DNA from: JAZDFP01 sp043801445
GTDB lineage: Bacteria > Planctomycetota > MHYJ01 > JACQXL01
Reading direction: 5' to 3'
Length of the DNA: 43,064 bases
Assembly (NCBI GenBank): GCA_043801445.1
Contig: JAZDMB010000049.1
Span: 1-43,064 of the forward strand
Shown: positions 16,348-26,131 of the stretch, piece by piece
How the letters are laid out: each line of letters starts with the position of its first letter
Position numbering within the stretch: position 1 is the first letter of the stretch
Made by a program: the position numbers and the translations under genes
The notes under the pieces: generated by a model
What the model was told of the DNA's origin: nothing
Databases searched by the model: none
The model's input: only the letters and a program-made list of their open reading frames with translations

Positions 16348-17235
16348 ATGATTCAGAAAATTTGGTTTAGTGTTGCAATTATATTAACTATTGTTATTGT
16401 ATATTTTAGTTTGATTGATTATTATCAGGATATTCCAAAGGAACGAAAAATATTAAGAGAAAATAAGGAAAATATAGGGAGAATGATATCCAACCAATAT
16501 GAATTGCCTTCTCAGCTATGGATAGAACGCTATAATAAATGGCGAGCAGAGTTGGGTGCGGAAACTGTTGTCTGTAAAGATTATTATAAGGATATAGACA
16601 GAACATTAGGGAAATGGTTCCCAGGATTAACTGTTGGTAAAAATGGATTGGTTCCCGAAAGCGATTTTAAGATAAAATATCTATCAGAAAAGAATGCTAT
16701 AATAAAATTATTAAAAAATAAAAAACTCTATGGTATTTTTAAAGAAAGGAATAACAAGGAACAATCTATAGAGGATGGGAAGGATTTAGGATTTGATGAA
16801 CCTACAGCTAATAATATTCGGAAACTGCAAAAACAATTTTGGATACAGCAAAAATTATTCTCAGATATAATCGGATCTAATGTTGCTAAGTGTGAAAAAC
16901 TCACTTTTCCGGTTTCTAATACATCTCAAGTTACTTTTCTATATGGGTCTATTATCACATTTCATTTGACAGTTTTTATTCAGAATAAAGATATTCCCAT
17001 TCTTGTTTATAATATTTTGAAATTTCAAGAAAATAAGAAAGATATATCTTTTGCCATTCTGCTCAAAAATATTTCCATTTCTAGATTAACAGAAGAAATT
17101 AATAACCTTCCGGAAATTAAAGAATTAGAAAGAGTGATCCCGGAAACAGAGAAGAACGGGTACAAGCTATCTCCTATTAAATCACCCTTAAGTAGATTAT
17201 CCTTAGAAGGAGAAGTATTGGATTTTAATTTTTAA
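16348..17235 (+). CDS. PilO-like bitopic inner-membrane protein
   Basis: This 295-residue protein has one N-terminal membrane helix (about residues 5-24) and a periplasmic, lysine/glutamate-rich remainder with predicted helical stretches and a beta-rich second half. Sequence identity to PilO is not obvious. Its position seven bases after a PilM-PilN gene, its length and its topology fit PilO or GspM. The Amuc_1100 type of PVC bacteria, found beside PilM-like and secretin genes, is a comparable case. It would pair with the PilN part of its neighbour. The call depends mainly on context. Confidence 0.55.
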   Translation: MIQKIWFSVAIILTIVIVYFSLIDYYQDIPKERKILRENKENIGRMISNQYELPSQLWIERYNKWRAELGAETVVCKDYYKDIDRTLGKWFPGLTVGKNGLVPESDFKIKYLSEKNAIIKLLKNKKLYGIFKERNNKEQSIEDGKDLGFDEPTANNIRKLQKQFWIQQKLFSDIIGSNVAKCEKLTFPVSNTSQVTFLYGSIITFHLTVFIQNKDIPILVYNILKFQENKKDISFAILLKNISISRLTEEINNLPEIKELERVIPETEKNGYKLSPIKSPLSRLSLEGEVLDFNF

Positions 17236-17258
17236 GTAAAACTATTTGGGACATCAAA

Positions 17259-18200
17259 ATGAAAACATTAGGTGTGAATAAATTGATTGCAACATATCCT
17301 GAGCGGGTGATTTTATTTGGTTGCATTGTAACATTGATCATTGTTTTTTTTACTTATATTTTGGGTAAGAAAGAAGATTCAATGATGATTATTATTAAAG
17401 AAAACATAGTTCAATTAAAGAAATCTATTGAAAAGAATGAACCAAAAGCATTACCGGAGATGAATTACCGCAAGAAAATTAAGAATAACTGGGAATATAT
17501 GCCATTATTAGCAGAAGGAAAAAGTTGGTTGATGTATCGGCAACCCGTAGTTGCTGTTAGATTTGAGAAAACAATACTACAGAAAATACTAAAAAGGAAT
17601 TTCCCACCGACAATAAAAAACATACAAAACATAAAAGAACCTTACAAGGTCATACTGAATTGGGATGGGAATAAAGATTCTACCGCCCAGATTAAAAGTT
17701 ATCGGGTTTATCGTCAATCTCAAGAGGAAGAAAACTTCAACTTAATTATTGAACTGCCAGCAACAGCACTTACTTCTGCTGATAGTGGTTATATTTATTT
17801 AGATAAAGAACTGAAATCGGAGACAGAATATTCTTATTATATGACTGCTTTTTCTGATGACCAAGATATGGATAAACAAGAAAGTGAACGAAGTAATTGT
17901 GTTAAAATTATTACTCTAGCAGATTATGATATTGAATTTAAATCTGTTGAAAATGATTTTGTGTATACTAAAATTATGAAATATTTAAATGGTCAATGGG
18001 AAAATCAATTGTATAATACCAAGAAAGGTGATAAAATAGGCAAGGATAAGTTTTCCACGGAATGTATTATTGTAGATATTCAACCGTATGAAATTGACGG
18101 TAAGGAGATTGGACCAGGACAGGTTACTAAAATAAAAACATTTAAGATTATTTATCTTGACAAGAACAAAAAAGAGCACAATTATATTATAAAACCATAA
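17259..18200 (+). CDS. Bitopic protein with FN3 domain and possible PilP/GspC-like end
   Basis: The protein has 313 residues: one membrane helix at about 17-36, a linker, an FN3-like domain at about 125-225 (VILNWDGN, YRVYRQ, ETEYSYYMTAFSD) and a C-terminal beta-rich region of about 85 residues. The last part reads KKGDKIG...ECIIVDIQPYEIDG. A glycine-aspartate turn followed by a strand of this kind is seen in PilP and GspC homology regions that contact the secretin, but the resemblance is weak. Location between the PilO-like gene and secretin 1 is where PilP belongs. An inner membrane to secretin connector is my inference; a TonB-like coupler is an alternative. Confidence 0.5.
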   Translation: MKTLGVNKLIATYPERVILFGCIVTLIIVFFTYILGKKEDSMMIIIKENIVQLKKSIEKNEPKALPEMNYRKKIKNNWEYMPLLAEGKSWLMYRQPVVAVRFEKTILQKILKRNFPPTIKNIQNIKEPYKVILNWDGNKDSTAQIKSYRVYRQSQEEENFNLIIELPATALTSADSGYIYLDKELKSETEYSYYMTAFSDDQDMDKQESERSNCVKIITLADYDIEFKSVENDFVYTKIMKYLNGQWENQLYNTKKGDKIGKDKFSTECIIVDIQPYEIDGKEIGPGQVTKIKTFKIIYLDKNKKEHNYIIKP

Positions 18201-18345
18201 CTTCAATAACCTTTTAACTTGTTGGTTTCCTGTGGTCTTGTCACAGGGTTATATCGTAGGAACGATTTGGGGACCGCAGGGTTTTAATATAATCTTTTCC
18301 TTAGTCATTCCTTATATTCTTGGTGCAGGGTAGTTGATTATAATT
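18201..18345. other. Spacer with small hairpin before secretin 1
   Basis: A CCTGTG/CACAGG stem with a 7-base loop lies at 18229-18247. No clear promoter or T-tract is present. Confidence 0.35.
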
Positions 18346-20928
18346 ATGAATATGAAAACGAAAAAATATTTGAAACTTTTTATTTTTAGTATTTGTATTT
18401 TCTATCTCGTGGAATTATCTTTTGGCTGTGGTGGAATGTCTCAAACATATCCTGCGGGACGCGATGTTTCTTTTGCATCAGAAAACAATCAAAAATCTAC
18501 ATCTGACTTGCGAAGTAGTAATAGAGATGCCGCGGACGTGCTGGATCGTTTCGAGGATGAGAAAACCGTTGAAATAGAAAAAAGAAAGGTATTAGCAGAG
18601 AATTATTATCAAGCGGGTTTAAAATTATATGAGGAACTGAAATTTAATGAAGCTATAGATATTCTTGCTAAGGCATTAGAACTTAATCCATCACATGAAA
18701 AAGCGGGTGTACTTTTGGAAGAGGCTCGATTAGCACAAGGAGAATATCTAAGCGGGGAAATGGGGGCTATTTCCCGTAAGCTTTTTGCTGAAATACGTGC
18801 TAAAATTCAACAGGCGAAATTGGAGGTCGAGTATCACTTAAATAAAGGCATTAAATATTATAATGAAGAAGATTATTCTAAAGCTGAAGAAGAATTCAAA
18901 TGGGTAATAGAGTCAATAAAATGGTTTCCTTATCGTGCCGATCTAATGAATTATCAGACTCAGGCCGAAAGTTATTTGAGAATGAATGCGGAAAAAAAAG
19001 AAGTTAAGGAACGTGAATTAACTCGACACCGCGAACAAGCTGCCAGGCAATTGGCTGACCAGGAAGAAGGGAAACGGCGAGAAGAATTTATTAAAAATAT
19101 TGATATACTTTTCAAGCAGGCTCAGACTGAATTTGAAAATGAAAACTATCAGGAATCAGCTAGGTTGTGCGAGAAAATACTGGAAAAAAGTCCCGGTAAT
19201 TTTGTAGCTGAAAAACTTAGGATGATTGCTTTTACAGCGCATCGTTCAAAGCAAAAAAAAGTAAATACCGACAAGACGATTGAAGAATGGAAACGAACAT
19301 TTGAGAGCTATGATACAAAAACAATTCCTTATCTTGATCCTATGAATTTTCCCAAGAAGGAAGACTGGGAAAAAATTGAACGGCGAGGACCCAAGAAAAT
19401 ATTTAAAGAAAAACTAATTTCTGAATTAAGTCAGCAAACAGAATTACTTCTTAAAAGAAAAATTAAGTTCCCATTTTCCGAACCTACTCCTCTTGGTAAA
19501 ATAGTCGATTATATTAGAGAGATTATACCTAACTTGAATATAATAATAGATAAGACAAAGGTTCAGGAAGACGAGCCTATTTCGTATAATGTAAGTGGTT
19601 TGCCATTAGATTTCGTATTAAAGGATATGTTAGTAACTAAGCAATGGGGATTTTTCATTCGAGATGGAGTTGTTATTATTTCTTCATTAGAGCAGATTTT
19701 AGCCGAACAAATAGAAACTCGTTGGTATAGTATTCTTGATTTGACTATCCCTATAATAGATTTTCCCAGTCAGGAAATAGCTCTTGCAATGCCAACAGAA
19801 GCAGATACTGGTTCTGTTCAATTACCGCCTATTGCCGGTGACCAATTAGTTGAAATAATAAAAGATACTACTGCTAAACAAGAAGGTGGTTGGGAAAAAG
19901 TTCCTGCGCCTGCCTTCCAAGCCCAAACAGGCGTTTTAGTTGTTACGCATCTCCCGGAGGTCCATAAACAAATAGAAAAACTTCTAGACCAAATTCGAGC
20001 GGCGACGGATGTTGTTGTTACAATTGAAGGGCGTTTTCTTAGAGTTCAGCAGACTTTTTTGGAAGATGTAGGTGTGGACCTAAGAGGATTTGGTCCCACA
20101 TTACCGTCTTATTTTACTGTAGCTTCACCAGATGGTCCTGGATTTACGGATCTTTCAAGTGGTATTGTTGGTACTTATCGTCAAGGTCAAAATGAGGTTC
20201 GAGCGAGAGTTGAAAATATACTTACTAACAGCGATCCGTATGCGCGTTTTATTAACGATCAGGGGGTATCACCTCAAGGAGGGGCTGTTTTATCATATAC
20301 TGTTTTGGGCGACACGTCTTATAGAGCATTGCTTACAGCTGTTCAAAAAAACATCAAAGCGACAGAGATTTTTGCCCCTAAAATTACAATTGCTAATGGT
20401 CAACGTGCTCATATTCAGATGACAGATCAGTTTACTTATATTAAACAATATGATGTTGTTATTGTTAACGCAGCTGGTTCAATAGCAATGGGACAACCAA
20501 TAATTGATGTTTTTCGTACAGGTCTTGTTTTAGATGTTCGTCCGATTGTAAGCACAGATTTAAAATATGTTATGATGGAATTGCGTCCCACTGCTACCTC
20601 ATCAGTTACCCGTTTGCCTTCTATCAGAACAATTCCTTTTCTTATAGGTTCTGCTGTGCAATCTTTCCAGGCAATAGAACTTCCTGAATTACAGATTCAA
20701 CGTGCAAGAGGTAATGCTATTATACCAGATGGAGGTACATTATTAATGGGTTGTTACGCCTCAGGACAAGATATATCTGTTTCTTCAAATGTCCCTTTGC
20801 TTTCGAAAATTCCTCTTTTAAGTTTTATGACTGGAAGAAAGGCAACAGGAGAAGGACGTAGAGTTCTTATTATATTGATAAAGGCAAAAATTAGTATTCT
20901 TAGCGAAGAAGAAAAAAAGAGATTCTAA
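18346..20928 (+). CDS. Secretin 1 (PilQ/GspD family) with TPR head
   Basis: This outer-membrane secretin has about 860 residues from ATG 18346; a TTG at 18334 is a less likely start. The signal peptide ends LSFGC, a possible lipoprotein site. TPR-like helices occupy the first third (LAENYYQAGLKLYEELKFNEAIDILAKAL and a later FENENYQESARLCEKIL). A secretin N0/STN-like domain follows (LGKIVDYIREIIPNLNIIID, FFIRDGVVIIS), then an N1-like piece (GVLVVTHLPEVHKQIEKLL). The beta-barrel domain has ANGQRAHI, VLDVRPIVS and the closing VPLLSKIPLLSFMTG. Secretins form gated outer-membrane pores. TPR repeats in front of the ring are unusual and shared with secretin 2 in the same cluster. Confidence 0.88.
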   Translation: MNMKTKKYLKLFIFSICIFYLVELSFGCGGMSQTYPAGRDVSFASENNQKSTSDLRSSNRDAADVLDRFEDEKTVEIEKRKVLAENYYQAGLKLYEELKFNEAIDILAKALELNPSHEKAGVLLEEARLAQGEYLSGEMGAISRKLFAEIRAKIQQAKLEVEYHLNKGIKYYNEEDYSKAEEEFKWVIESIKWFPYRADLMNYQTQAESYLRMNAEKKEVKERELTRHREQAARQLADQEEGKRREEFIKNIDILFKQAQTEFENENYQESARLCEKILEKSPGNFVAEKLRMIAFTAHRSKQKKVNTDKTIEEWKRTFESYDTKTIPYLDPMNFPKKEDWEKIERRGPKKIFKEKLISELSQQTELLLKRKIKFPFSEPTPLGKIVDYIREIIPNLNIIIDKTKVQEDEPISYNVSGLPLDFVLKDMLVTKQWGFFIRDGVVIISSLEQILAEQIETRWYSILDLTIPIIDFPSQEIALAMPTEADTGSVQLPPIAGDQLVEIIKDTTAKQEGGWEKVPAPAFQAQTGVLVVTHLPEVHKQIEKLLDQIRAATDVVVTIEGRFLRVQQTFLEDVGVDLRGFGPTLPSYFTVASPDGPGFTDLSSGIVGTYRQGQNEVRARVENILTNSDPYARFINDQGVSPQGGAVLSYTVLGDTSYRALLTAVQKNIKATEIFAPKITIANGQRAHIQMTDQFTYIKQYDVVIVNAAGSIAMGQPIIDVFRTGLVLDVRPIVSTDLKYVMMELRPTATSSVTRLPSIRTIPFLIGSAVQSFQAIELPELQIQRARGNAIIPDGGTLLMGCYASGQDISVSSNVPLLSKIPLLSFMTGRKATGEGRRVLIILIKAKISILSEEEKKRF

Positions 20929-20961
20929 AGCAAATAATATTAAAATACCAAAATTTCTTTG

Positions 20962-20990
20962 TTGCTTAAAGCGCTTAGAAGAATTATAAT
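20962..20990 (+). promoter_or_regulatory. Promoter candidate within the cluster, before the large TPR gene
   Basis: TTGCTT (20962-20967), 17 bp, then a perfect TATAAT (20985-20990), about 46 bp before the ATG at 21037. The spacer contains the palindrome AAGCGCTT. It would split the cluster into two transcription units. Confidence 0.5.
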
Positions 20991-21036
20991 CATAAAATAC
21001 CCGGATACTATAAATTAAACAATAATAAAGATATAT

Positions 21037-23997
21037 ATGAAACGATATAATTGCAACCGATTTCTTGTTTTCTGTTTGATAACGGCAATTTGCATTTTTA
21101 ATAACAGTTTGAATTCGCGTGTTTTTGCGGAACAACAGCAGCAACAGAAAAGCGATCTGAATTTCGCGGAAAAATTAATAGAAGCCGGTGCTACCGGTAG
21201 ACTTGATTTCTTTGATATTGCCGAAGAAATTACATTGGAAATCAAAAACAAACCATTTTCCAAGGAAATACAGCAACAAGCATATTTATTATTGGGGAAA
21301 TTAAAAAAATCTCAGGCCGGAGCTGAAAGAGATATTGAAAAACGTTCGAAATTAAATGACGAGGCGATTGATATTCTCAATAAATTTATTTCGGAAAATC
21401 AAGATTACATCCGGTTGGTTGATGCTAAATTTGAAGTGGCAGAACTTCTTATAGTTAATAAGGGAATTTCCAACTCAAATCAACTCAAACTGGAAACAGA
21501 CCCTGCAAAAAGACAAAGCTTGATTCAGCAAACAGAATTGGCTTTTAAGCAGGCTTCGGAATATCTATCGGCAATGATTTCATATTATCGAAAAATGTTA
21601 TTAGATGGGGATGTTTCAGACCAAAAGAGGGAAGAAATAGATAATGATATTAGCAAAGCTTCATATTTTCAGGGGATAGACTATTATTACTGGGGAATTT
21701 TATATGATAAAACTGAAGAGAATCGCAAAAAATACCTCCAAGAGGCCGTTAAAATTTTTAATAGTCTTATATTAATTATAGGTGACCAAATGCGTTCTTA
21801 TGAGGCGGCTAACTTTTTGGGAATATGTTACATGGAATTAGAGAAGTATCCTAATGCTAAGGGTTATTTCGGTATGACTGCTCGTCTATATGATTCAATT
21901 AAGAATGACCCGGATAAAAGTGAAAAAGAGAAGAATGAAATTATAGAAGAACAAAGAGATATTATTCAGCAAGGGTGTACTCGTTTGGCAATGCTGGCTA
22001 ACGCCACCAAAGAATATAAGGAATCTATTCGGATTATTGATGATTTGTTAAAGAAATTTCCTGACAATAAATCAGATGAATGGATACAAAGAGGACTTTT
22101 AGAGAAAGCATTGGCTTTATTTAATACTAATGCTAAAGATAAAGCATTGTCTATGGTTCAAGAAATTGTTGATACTACTAAAGATAGTTTGGTTCGTTCT
22201 GCTGCTAAAGACACCTTAAACTTGTTTATCAAAATAGGAGGAGGAGGAGGAGGTAGTATAGATATAATCATTAGCACCATGCGAGACCTGTTTAATAAAA
22301 ATAAACTAAATGAAACAATCAAACAAGGCCAGATATTAATGAATTTGCTGAACAATTCTTCAGAAGAAATAAAAATTCAATATTTACCGGAAGTGTTATA
22401 TATTATAGGTGAATCCTTAAAATTTCAGGAACGTTATTATGAAGCTGCGATTATTTACGGGGCAATTTATCTTAATCCTAAATATAAAAATTCTCAAAGC
22501 ACTAAAAAAGAATCTATAGCGCCATTAGCAGCTTATGGAACAGCATCAGTTTATCTTAAAATGAATTCGTTGACGGGTGATGAATCTGACCGTTTGAAGT
22601 ACAAGGAAACTCTTTCGTATCTTATTAAAAACTGGCCTGAGAGTGACCCGGCTAAAGAAGTTCAATATTTCCAGGCAAAAGAAAAAGAGGAAGAAGGAAA
22701 ATTCCTTGAAGCGGCCGATTCATATTCCAAGGTTTCCCCCTCATCAAAATTTTATTTGGAATCCAAATTTCGTACGGGGCAAATGTATTCTTTCCATATT
22801 GATAAACAGCTATATCCATCTTACAAACAAGAAAAGGATGTAACGAAGAAAATATCACGAGAAGAGGAAATTTCCCGTTATCTATCGCTGGCAGAAGAAA
22901 CCTTGAACAACGCTATTAAATCCTTCGGAGAAAAATTAAAAGAGCCATTGGACGAAGAAACAAAGAATAAAATAATGTCTTTTGATATAAATTCGCGTTT
23001 GTTTTTATCGAGAATATATCTTAACGAGTTTAATCGCAAGTATGCGGAAGTATTAACGCTTTTAAGCGGTCTGGAAAAAAAATATCCTAATGCTATAGAC
23101 CAGATTTTAGCATTAAAAATAGAAGCATTTGTTAGGACGGGTGATTTTAATAATGCCGAAGGTCTTTTGAGGGATTTGAAAAAGTATGCGGAAAACGAAA
23201 ATACGCCTGAAATCTTGGCATTCCCTCTCCAGTCAATAGCGATTACTTATGAAAAAATCGCTGATAGCATTATAGCGTTTGCTTCTACGTCTGAAGAAAA
23301 AGCGCAAAGAAAGATGAAAATTGCCGAGAAGAAAGATAAGTTTCCGGATGAATATAAGAAATTTACCGATGTCTTACAGCGTTCTTGTGAATGCTTTAGT
23401 CAATGGGTTGAGGTCAGAAAGAAAACAATAACACCCGATGAAGTCTTAACCGTTGCGAATAAACTCTATCAGGCCGCAGAAGAAACCGGAAAAAATGATT
23501 TTTATACCAAAGCATCCAAGTTATATGAACGGATTATTGATAAAGCATTCCAGAATAAACTTCCCACGGCGCAGGAAATATGGGTTGTTAAATGGAAAAT
23601 GGCTATAACTTATAGAGCATTAGGTGATAAGGAAAAAGCGCTGAATATTCTTGAAAAATTAGACGAGGAACAGGCAAATAACGTTGATATAAAAAGAGAA
23701 TTAGCTCTTGCTTATGATGATTTGGGGTCGCTGGAAAAAGTTGCATACTGGCAAAAGTCTAAGAAAAAATGGGCAGAACTCGGTAGATTACTGAAAGAAC
23801 AAAGTAGCGAATGGTGGGAAACAAGATATTTTCTTGTCCTAATAGATTTTAAAGCTGGTAATTTTAAGGAAGCCCTGCATAGTATAAACATGATAGAAAA
23901 TGCTATTAACAAGGGTTTTGATGAAGATAAATTTGGATATAAAACTAAGTTTCTCGACTTAAAGCAAAAAATAGAAGCAAAAACAGGCGTAAAATAG
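21037..23997 (+). CDS. Large periplasmic TPR protein
   Basis: This 986-residue protein has a clear Sec signal peptide (hydrophobic 9-24, cleavage likely after RVFA). The rest is almost entirely helical, with many tetratricopeptide-type pairs such as YEAANFLGICYMELEKYPNAKGYF, LLGKLKKS and KEVQYFQAKEKEEEGKFLEAADSYSKV. A KIGGGGGG stretch near residue 400 separates two helical halves. TPR solenoids bind proteins. In this cluster it probably scaffolds the secretins or binds a cargo in the periplasm. I know no named family for it. It has its own promoter candidate and no Shine-Dalgarno sequence. Confidence 0.8.
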   Translation: MKRYNCNRFLVFCLITAICIFNNSLNSRVFAEQQQQQKSDLNFAEKLIEAGATGRLDFFDIAEEITLEIKNKPFSKEIQQQAYLLLGKLKKSQAGAERDIEKRSKLNDEAIDILNKFISENQDYIRLVDAKFEVAELLIVNKGISNSNQLKLETDPAKRQSLIQQTELAFKQASEYLSAMISYYRKMLLDGDVSDQKREEIDNDISKASYFQGIDYYYWGILYDKTEENRKKYLQEAVKIFNSLILIIGDQMRSYEAANFLGICYMELEKYPNAKGYFGMTARLYDSIKNDPDKSEKEKNEIIEEQRDIIQQGCTRLAMLANATKEYKESIRIIDDLLKKFPDNKSDEWIQRGLLEKALALFNTNAKDKALSMVQEIVDTTKDSLVRSAAKDTLNLFIKIGGGGGGSIDIIISTMRDLFNKNKLNETIKQGQILMNLLNNSSEEIKIQYLPEVLYIIGESLKFQERYYEAAIIYGAIYLNPKYKNSQSTKKESIAPLAAYGTASVYLKMNSLTGDESDRLKYKETLSYLIKNWPESDPAKEVQYFQAKEKEEEGKFLEAADSYSKVSPSSKFYLESKFRTGQMYSFHIDKQLYPSYKQEKDVTKKISREEEISRYLSLAEETLNNAIKSFGEKLKEPLDEETKNKIMSFDINSRLFLSRIYLNEFNRKYAEVLTLLSGLEKKYPNAIDQILALKIEAFVRTGDFNNAEGLLRDLKKYAENENTPEILAFPLQSIAITYEKIADSIIAFASTSEEKAQRKMKIAEKKDKFPDEYKKFTDVLQRSCECFSQWVEVRKKTITPDEVLTVANKLYQAAEETGKNDFYTKASKLYERIIDKAFQNKLPTAQEIWVVKWKMAITYRALGDKEKALNILEKLDEEQANNVDIKRELALAYDDLGSLEKVAYWQKSKKKWAELGRLLKEQSSEWWETRYFLVLIDFKAGNFKEALHSINMIENAINKGFDEDKFGYKTKFLDLKQKIEAKTGVK

Positions 23998-24079
23998 ATA
24001 AAGATAAAACTTGACAAAAATATAATATAGATTAATTAATAAAAGGATTAACAACAAGTAAATTAGGAGAGCATGCAAA

Positions 24080-25222
24080 ATGAAAATGTTAAATTGCAAT
24101 AAAAAATGGTTGAGTATATTAGTTGTTATATTAGTAACTGTTTTATTTCATCATCTCTTAGCCCAAGAATCTGCGGATTCGGTATCATTTACAGAAGACC
24201 AAGGTAAAAGTGTTAAAGAAGAATCCGGTGAAATTACTAACGAAACATTTGAAGGAATCGAATTAAAAATTAAAGTCGGCGTTATCAAGAAAATCAAATT
24301 AAACCAAATCAGAAGTGTAACATATCGCGATGAGCCAACCCAATATATGCAAGCCAAGGAATTTCAGGAAAGCGGTAAATATACGCAGGCAATAGAGTTA
24401 TACAATAAAATTATAGCTGATGGCCGGTCGAGGGCTATTTTTAAACAGCATATCTTATATAATATTGCCGCATCATACCAACTTGCCGGCCAGGTGGATG
24501 ATGCGTTAAAAGCATATGATGGATTGCTGAAAGAATTTCCCCAGAGTCGTTATTTTAGGGATGCATATTTTAATAAGAGTCAATGCGCAGTCAAAAAAGA
24601 TTTAAAAATGGCAATCGATATTTTAGACGATGCTAAAGTGAAAGCAAAACAATTAGGTTTTGAAGATATTATATTAGAGGTTGATTTCCGCAAGGCGATG
24701 TTAATGGAAGATAATAATAAGTTTGATGATGCAAAGGCTATTTACAATCGTCTTGTTTCCGGAGCGCAACGGGAACCTACGATACTTTATCGGGCTTGGG
24801 TTGGTGTTGGGCGTATAGAAGTGATAAATAAGAATTTTAATGATGCGGAAAAGGCATTTAATGAGGTAATTGAGAAATCGGAAGATTTTTTGGCTAATGC
24901 CGGCGCTTATAATGGAAGGGCTGATTGCACTCTCGCTCGTTCTTCAGCGCCTGATTCTAAAATATACAAGAACGCTTTATTTGATTATCTGCGGTCTAAG
25001 GTTCTTTATCCTGTTCAAACCGGTGAACCTACTATAGAAGCGGAAAAAGCCACCTATTATGCGGGTTATTGTTTTGAAAAATTAGCGCAGTCTTTATCTG
25101 CCGAAAAGAAAAAAGTTTATATCAATAATGCCCGCGCTCTTTATCAGGAATTAAAAGAAAAATTCTCCAGGTCTAAATTTATTTCAAAAGCTAATGAACG
25201 TTTATCTGAATTGGGGAAATAA
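24080..25222 (+). CDS. Second periplasmic TPR protein
   Basis: The protein has 380 residues. The signal peptide (hydrophobic 11-25) ends in LLAQES. A beta-like segment (GIELKIKVGVIKKIKLNQIRSVTYRDEP) precedes about six TPR helical pairs from residue 92 on: YMQAKEFQESGKYTQAIELY, YNIAASYQLAGQVDDALKAY, ARALYQELKEKF. It resembles periplasmic TPR proteins such as YbgF/CpoB, which in Tol-Pal systems work next to TolQ/TolR; here ExbB and two ExbDs follow directly. TTAGGAG about ten bases upstream supports the ATG at 24080. Role inferred: adaptor between the proton-driven motor and the secretins. Confidence 0.8.
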   Translation: MKMLNCNKKWLSILVVILVTVLFHHLLAQESADSVSFTEDQGKSVKEESGEITNETFEGIELKIKVGVIKKIKLNQIRSVTYRDEPTQYMQAKEFQESGKYTQAIELYNKIIADGRSRAIFKQHILYNIAASYQLAGQVDDALKAYDGLLKEFPQSRYFRDAYFNKSQCAVKKDLKMAIDILDDAKVKAKQLGFEDIILEVDFRKAMLMEDNNKFDDAKAIYNRLVSGAQREPTILYRAWVGVGRIEVINKNFNDAEKAFNEVIEKSEDFLANAGAYNGRADCTLARSSAPDSKIYKNALFDYLRSKVLYPVQTGEPTIEAEKATYYAGYCFEKLAQSLSAEKKKVYINNARALYQELKEKFSRSKFISKANERLSELGK

Positions 25223-25283
25223 ACTGTCTTTTTAAACAATAATTTTTGACAATCAGTAATAAAACAGAAAAGGAGAAGATGTT

Positions 25284-26087
25284 ATGGTTTTGAGAAGAAA
25301 TAACAAGAGCAGGACGATTTCTAATGCAATAATGAATAAAAGGCATTTAATCGGATTGATTTGTTTGGCTACGATTTTTATCTGTTTTGCGGGATTTAGC
25401 GTTCTTTATGCCCAGGAATCAGGAGGAGGAGGGGGAGGGGGAGCAAAAGAGTCAACAATGATGGATTTGGTGAAATCAGGTAGTTATGTTGGACATTTTA
25501 TTATACTATGCAGTATTGTAGGAATAGGATTTGCCATAGAAAATTTTGTAAATATTACAAGAATCAAATTATGTCCTCCTGAAATTGTTGCGGAATTAGA
25601 GGCTTTAGTGGACGAAGGACGATATGATGAAGCGCTGACAGTATGCAGTTCAAACCCGAATTTTTTCTGTAATGTTGTCGGCGCAGCTCTTGCCAAGGTC
25701 AATGAGGGGTATGAGGGTATGGTTGAAGGAATGCAATCGGCAGGCGAAGCTGAATCAGCCAAACTAAACCAAAAAATCAGTTACGTTTCTCTTCTTGGCA
25801 CTATAACACCGTTGTTAGGACTGACAGGTACGGTTACCGGTATGATAGCGGCATTCGGTATTATCAAAACTAAAATGTCTCCCTCGCCGGCTGACCTTGC
25901 ACAAGGTGTTGAACAAGCTCTTGTTACTACTGCTGAAGGACTTTTTGCGTCAATGCCTCTTATGACCGTTTACTTTCTTATGAAGAATAAAGTAACAATG
26001 TATATTATTGAATTCGGAATTATGGCCGGTGAATTTGTCGATAAGTTTAAGGGGATCTCAGCCGGGGAAGCGCAACAACAATCTTAA
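25284..26087 (+). CDS. exbB: MotA/TolQ/ExbB-type proton channel subunit
   Basis: This 267-residue inner-membrane protein has family motifs in the last two helices, SLLGTITPLLGLTGTVTGMIAAF and TTAEGLFASMPLM. With ExbD it forms a channel that turns proton flow into mechanical work on an envelope partner. An extra N-terminal hydrophobic segment ending LYAQES, followed by seven glycines, looks like a cleavable signal peptide. Such a leader occurs in ExbB proteins with a periplasmic extension. A perfect AAAAGGAG lies about eight bases before the ATG at 25284; ATG 25335 is an alternative start. It is followed by two exbD genes. No TonB candidate is nearby. Confidence 0.9.
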   Translation: MVLRRNNKSRTISNAIMNKRHLIGLICLATIFICFAGFSVLYAQESGGGGGGGAKESTMMDLVKSGSYVGHFIILCSIVGIGFAIENFVNITRIKLCPPEIVAELEALVDEGRYDEALTVCSSNPNFFCNVVGAALAKVNEGYEGMVEGMQSAGEAESAKLNQKISYVSLLGTITPLLGLTGTVTGMIAAFGIIKTKMSPSPADLAQGVEQALVTTAEGLFASMPLMTVYFLMKNKVTMYIIEFGIMAGEFVDKFKGISAGEAQQQS

Positions 26088-26131
26088 TGAATTGTTTTAA
26101 GGAAATCTGTAATAATATTGGGAAATAATTT

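Noticed and set aside
24011..24026. TTGACA followed by TATAAT before the second TPR gene
   Set aside because: The hexamers are only four bases apart, so they cannot act as one -35/-10 pair.
25246..25251. TTGACA before exbB
   Set aside because: No acceptable -10 hexamer stands at 16-18 bp.
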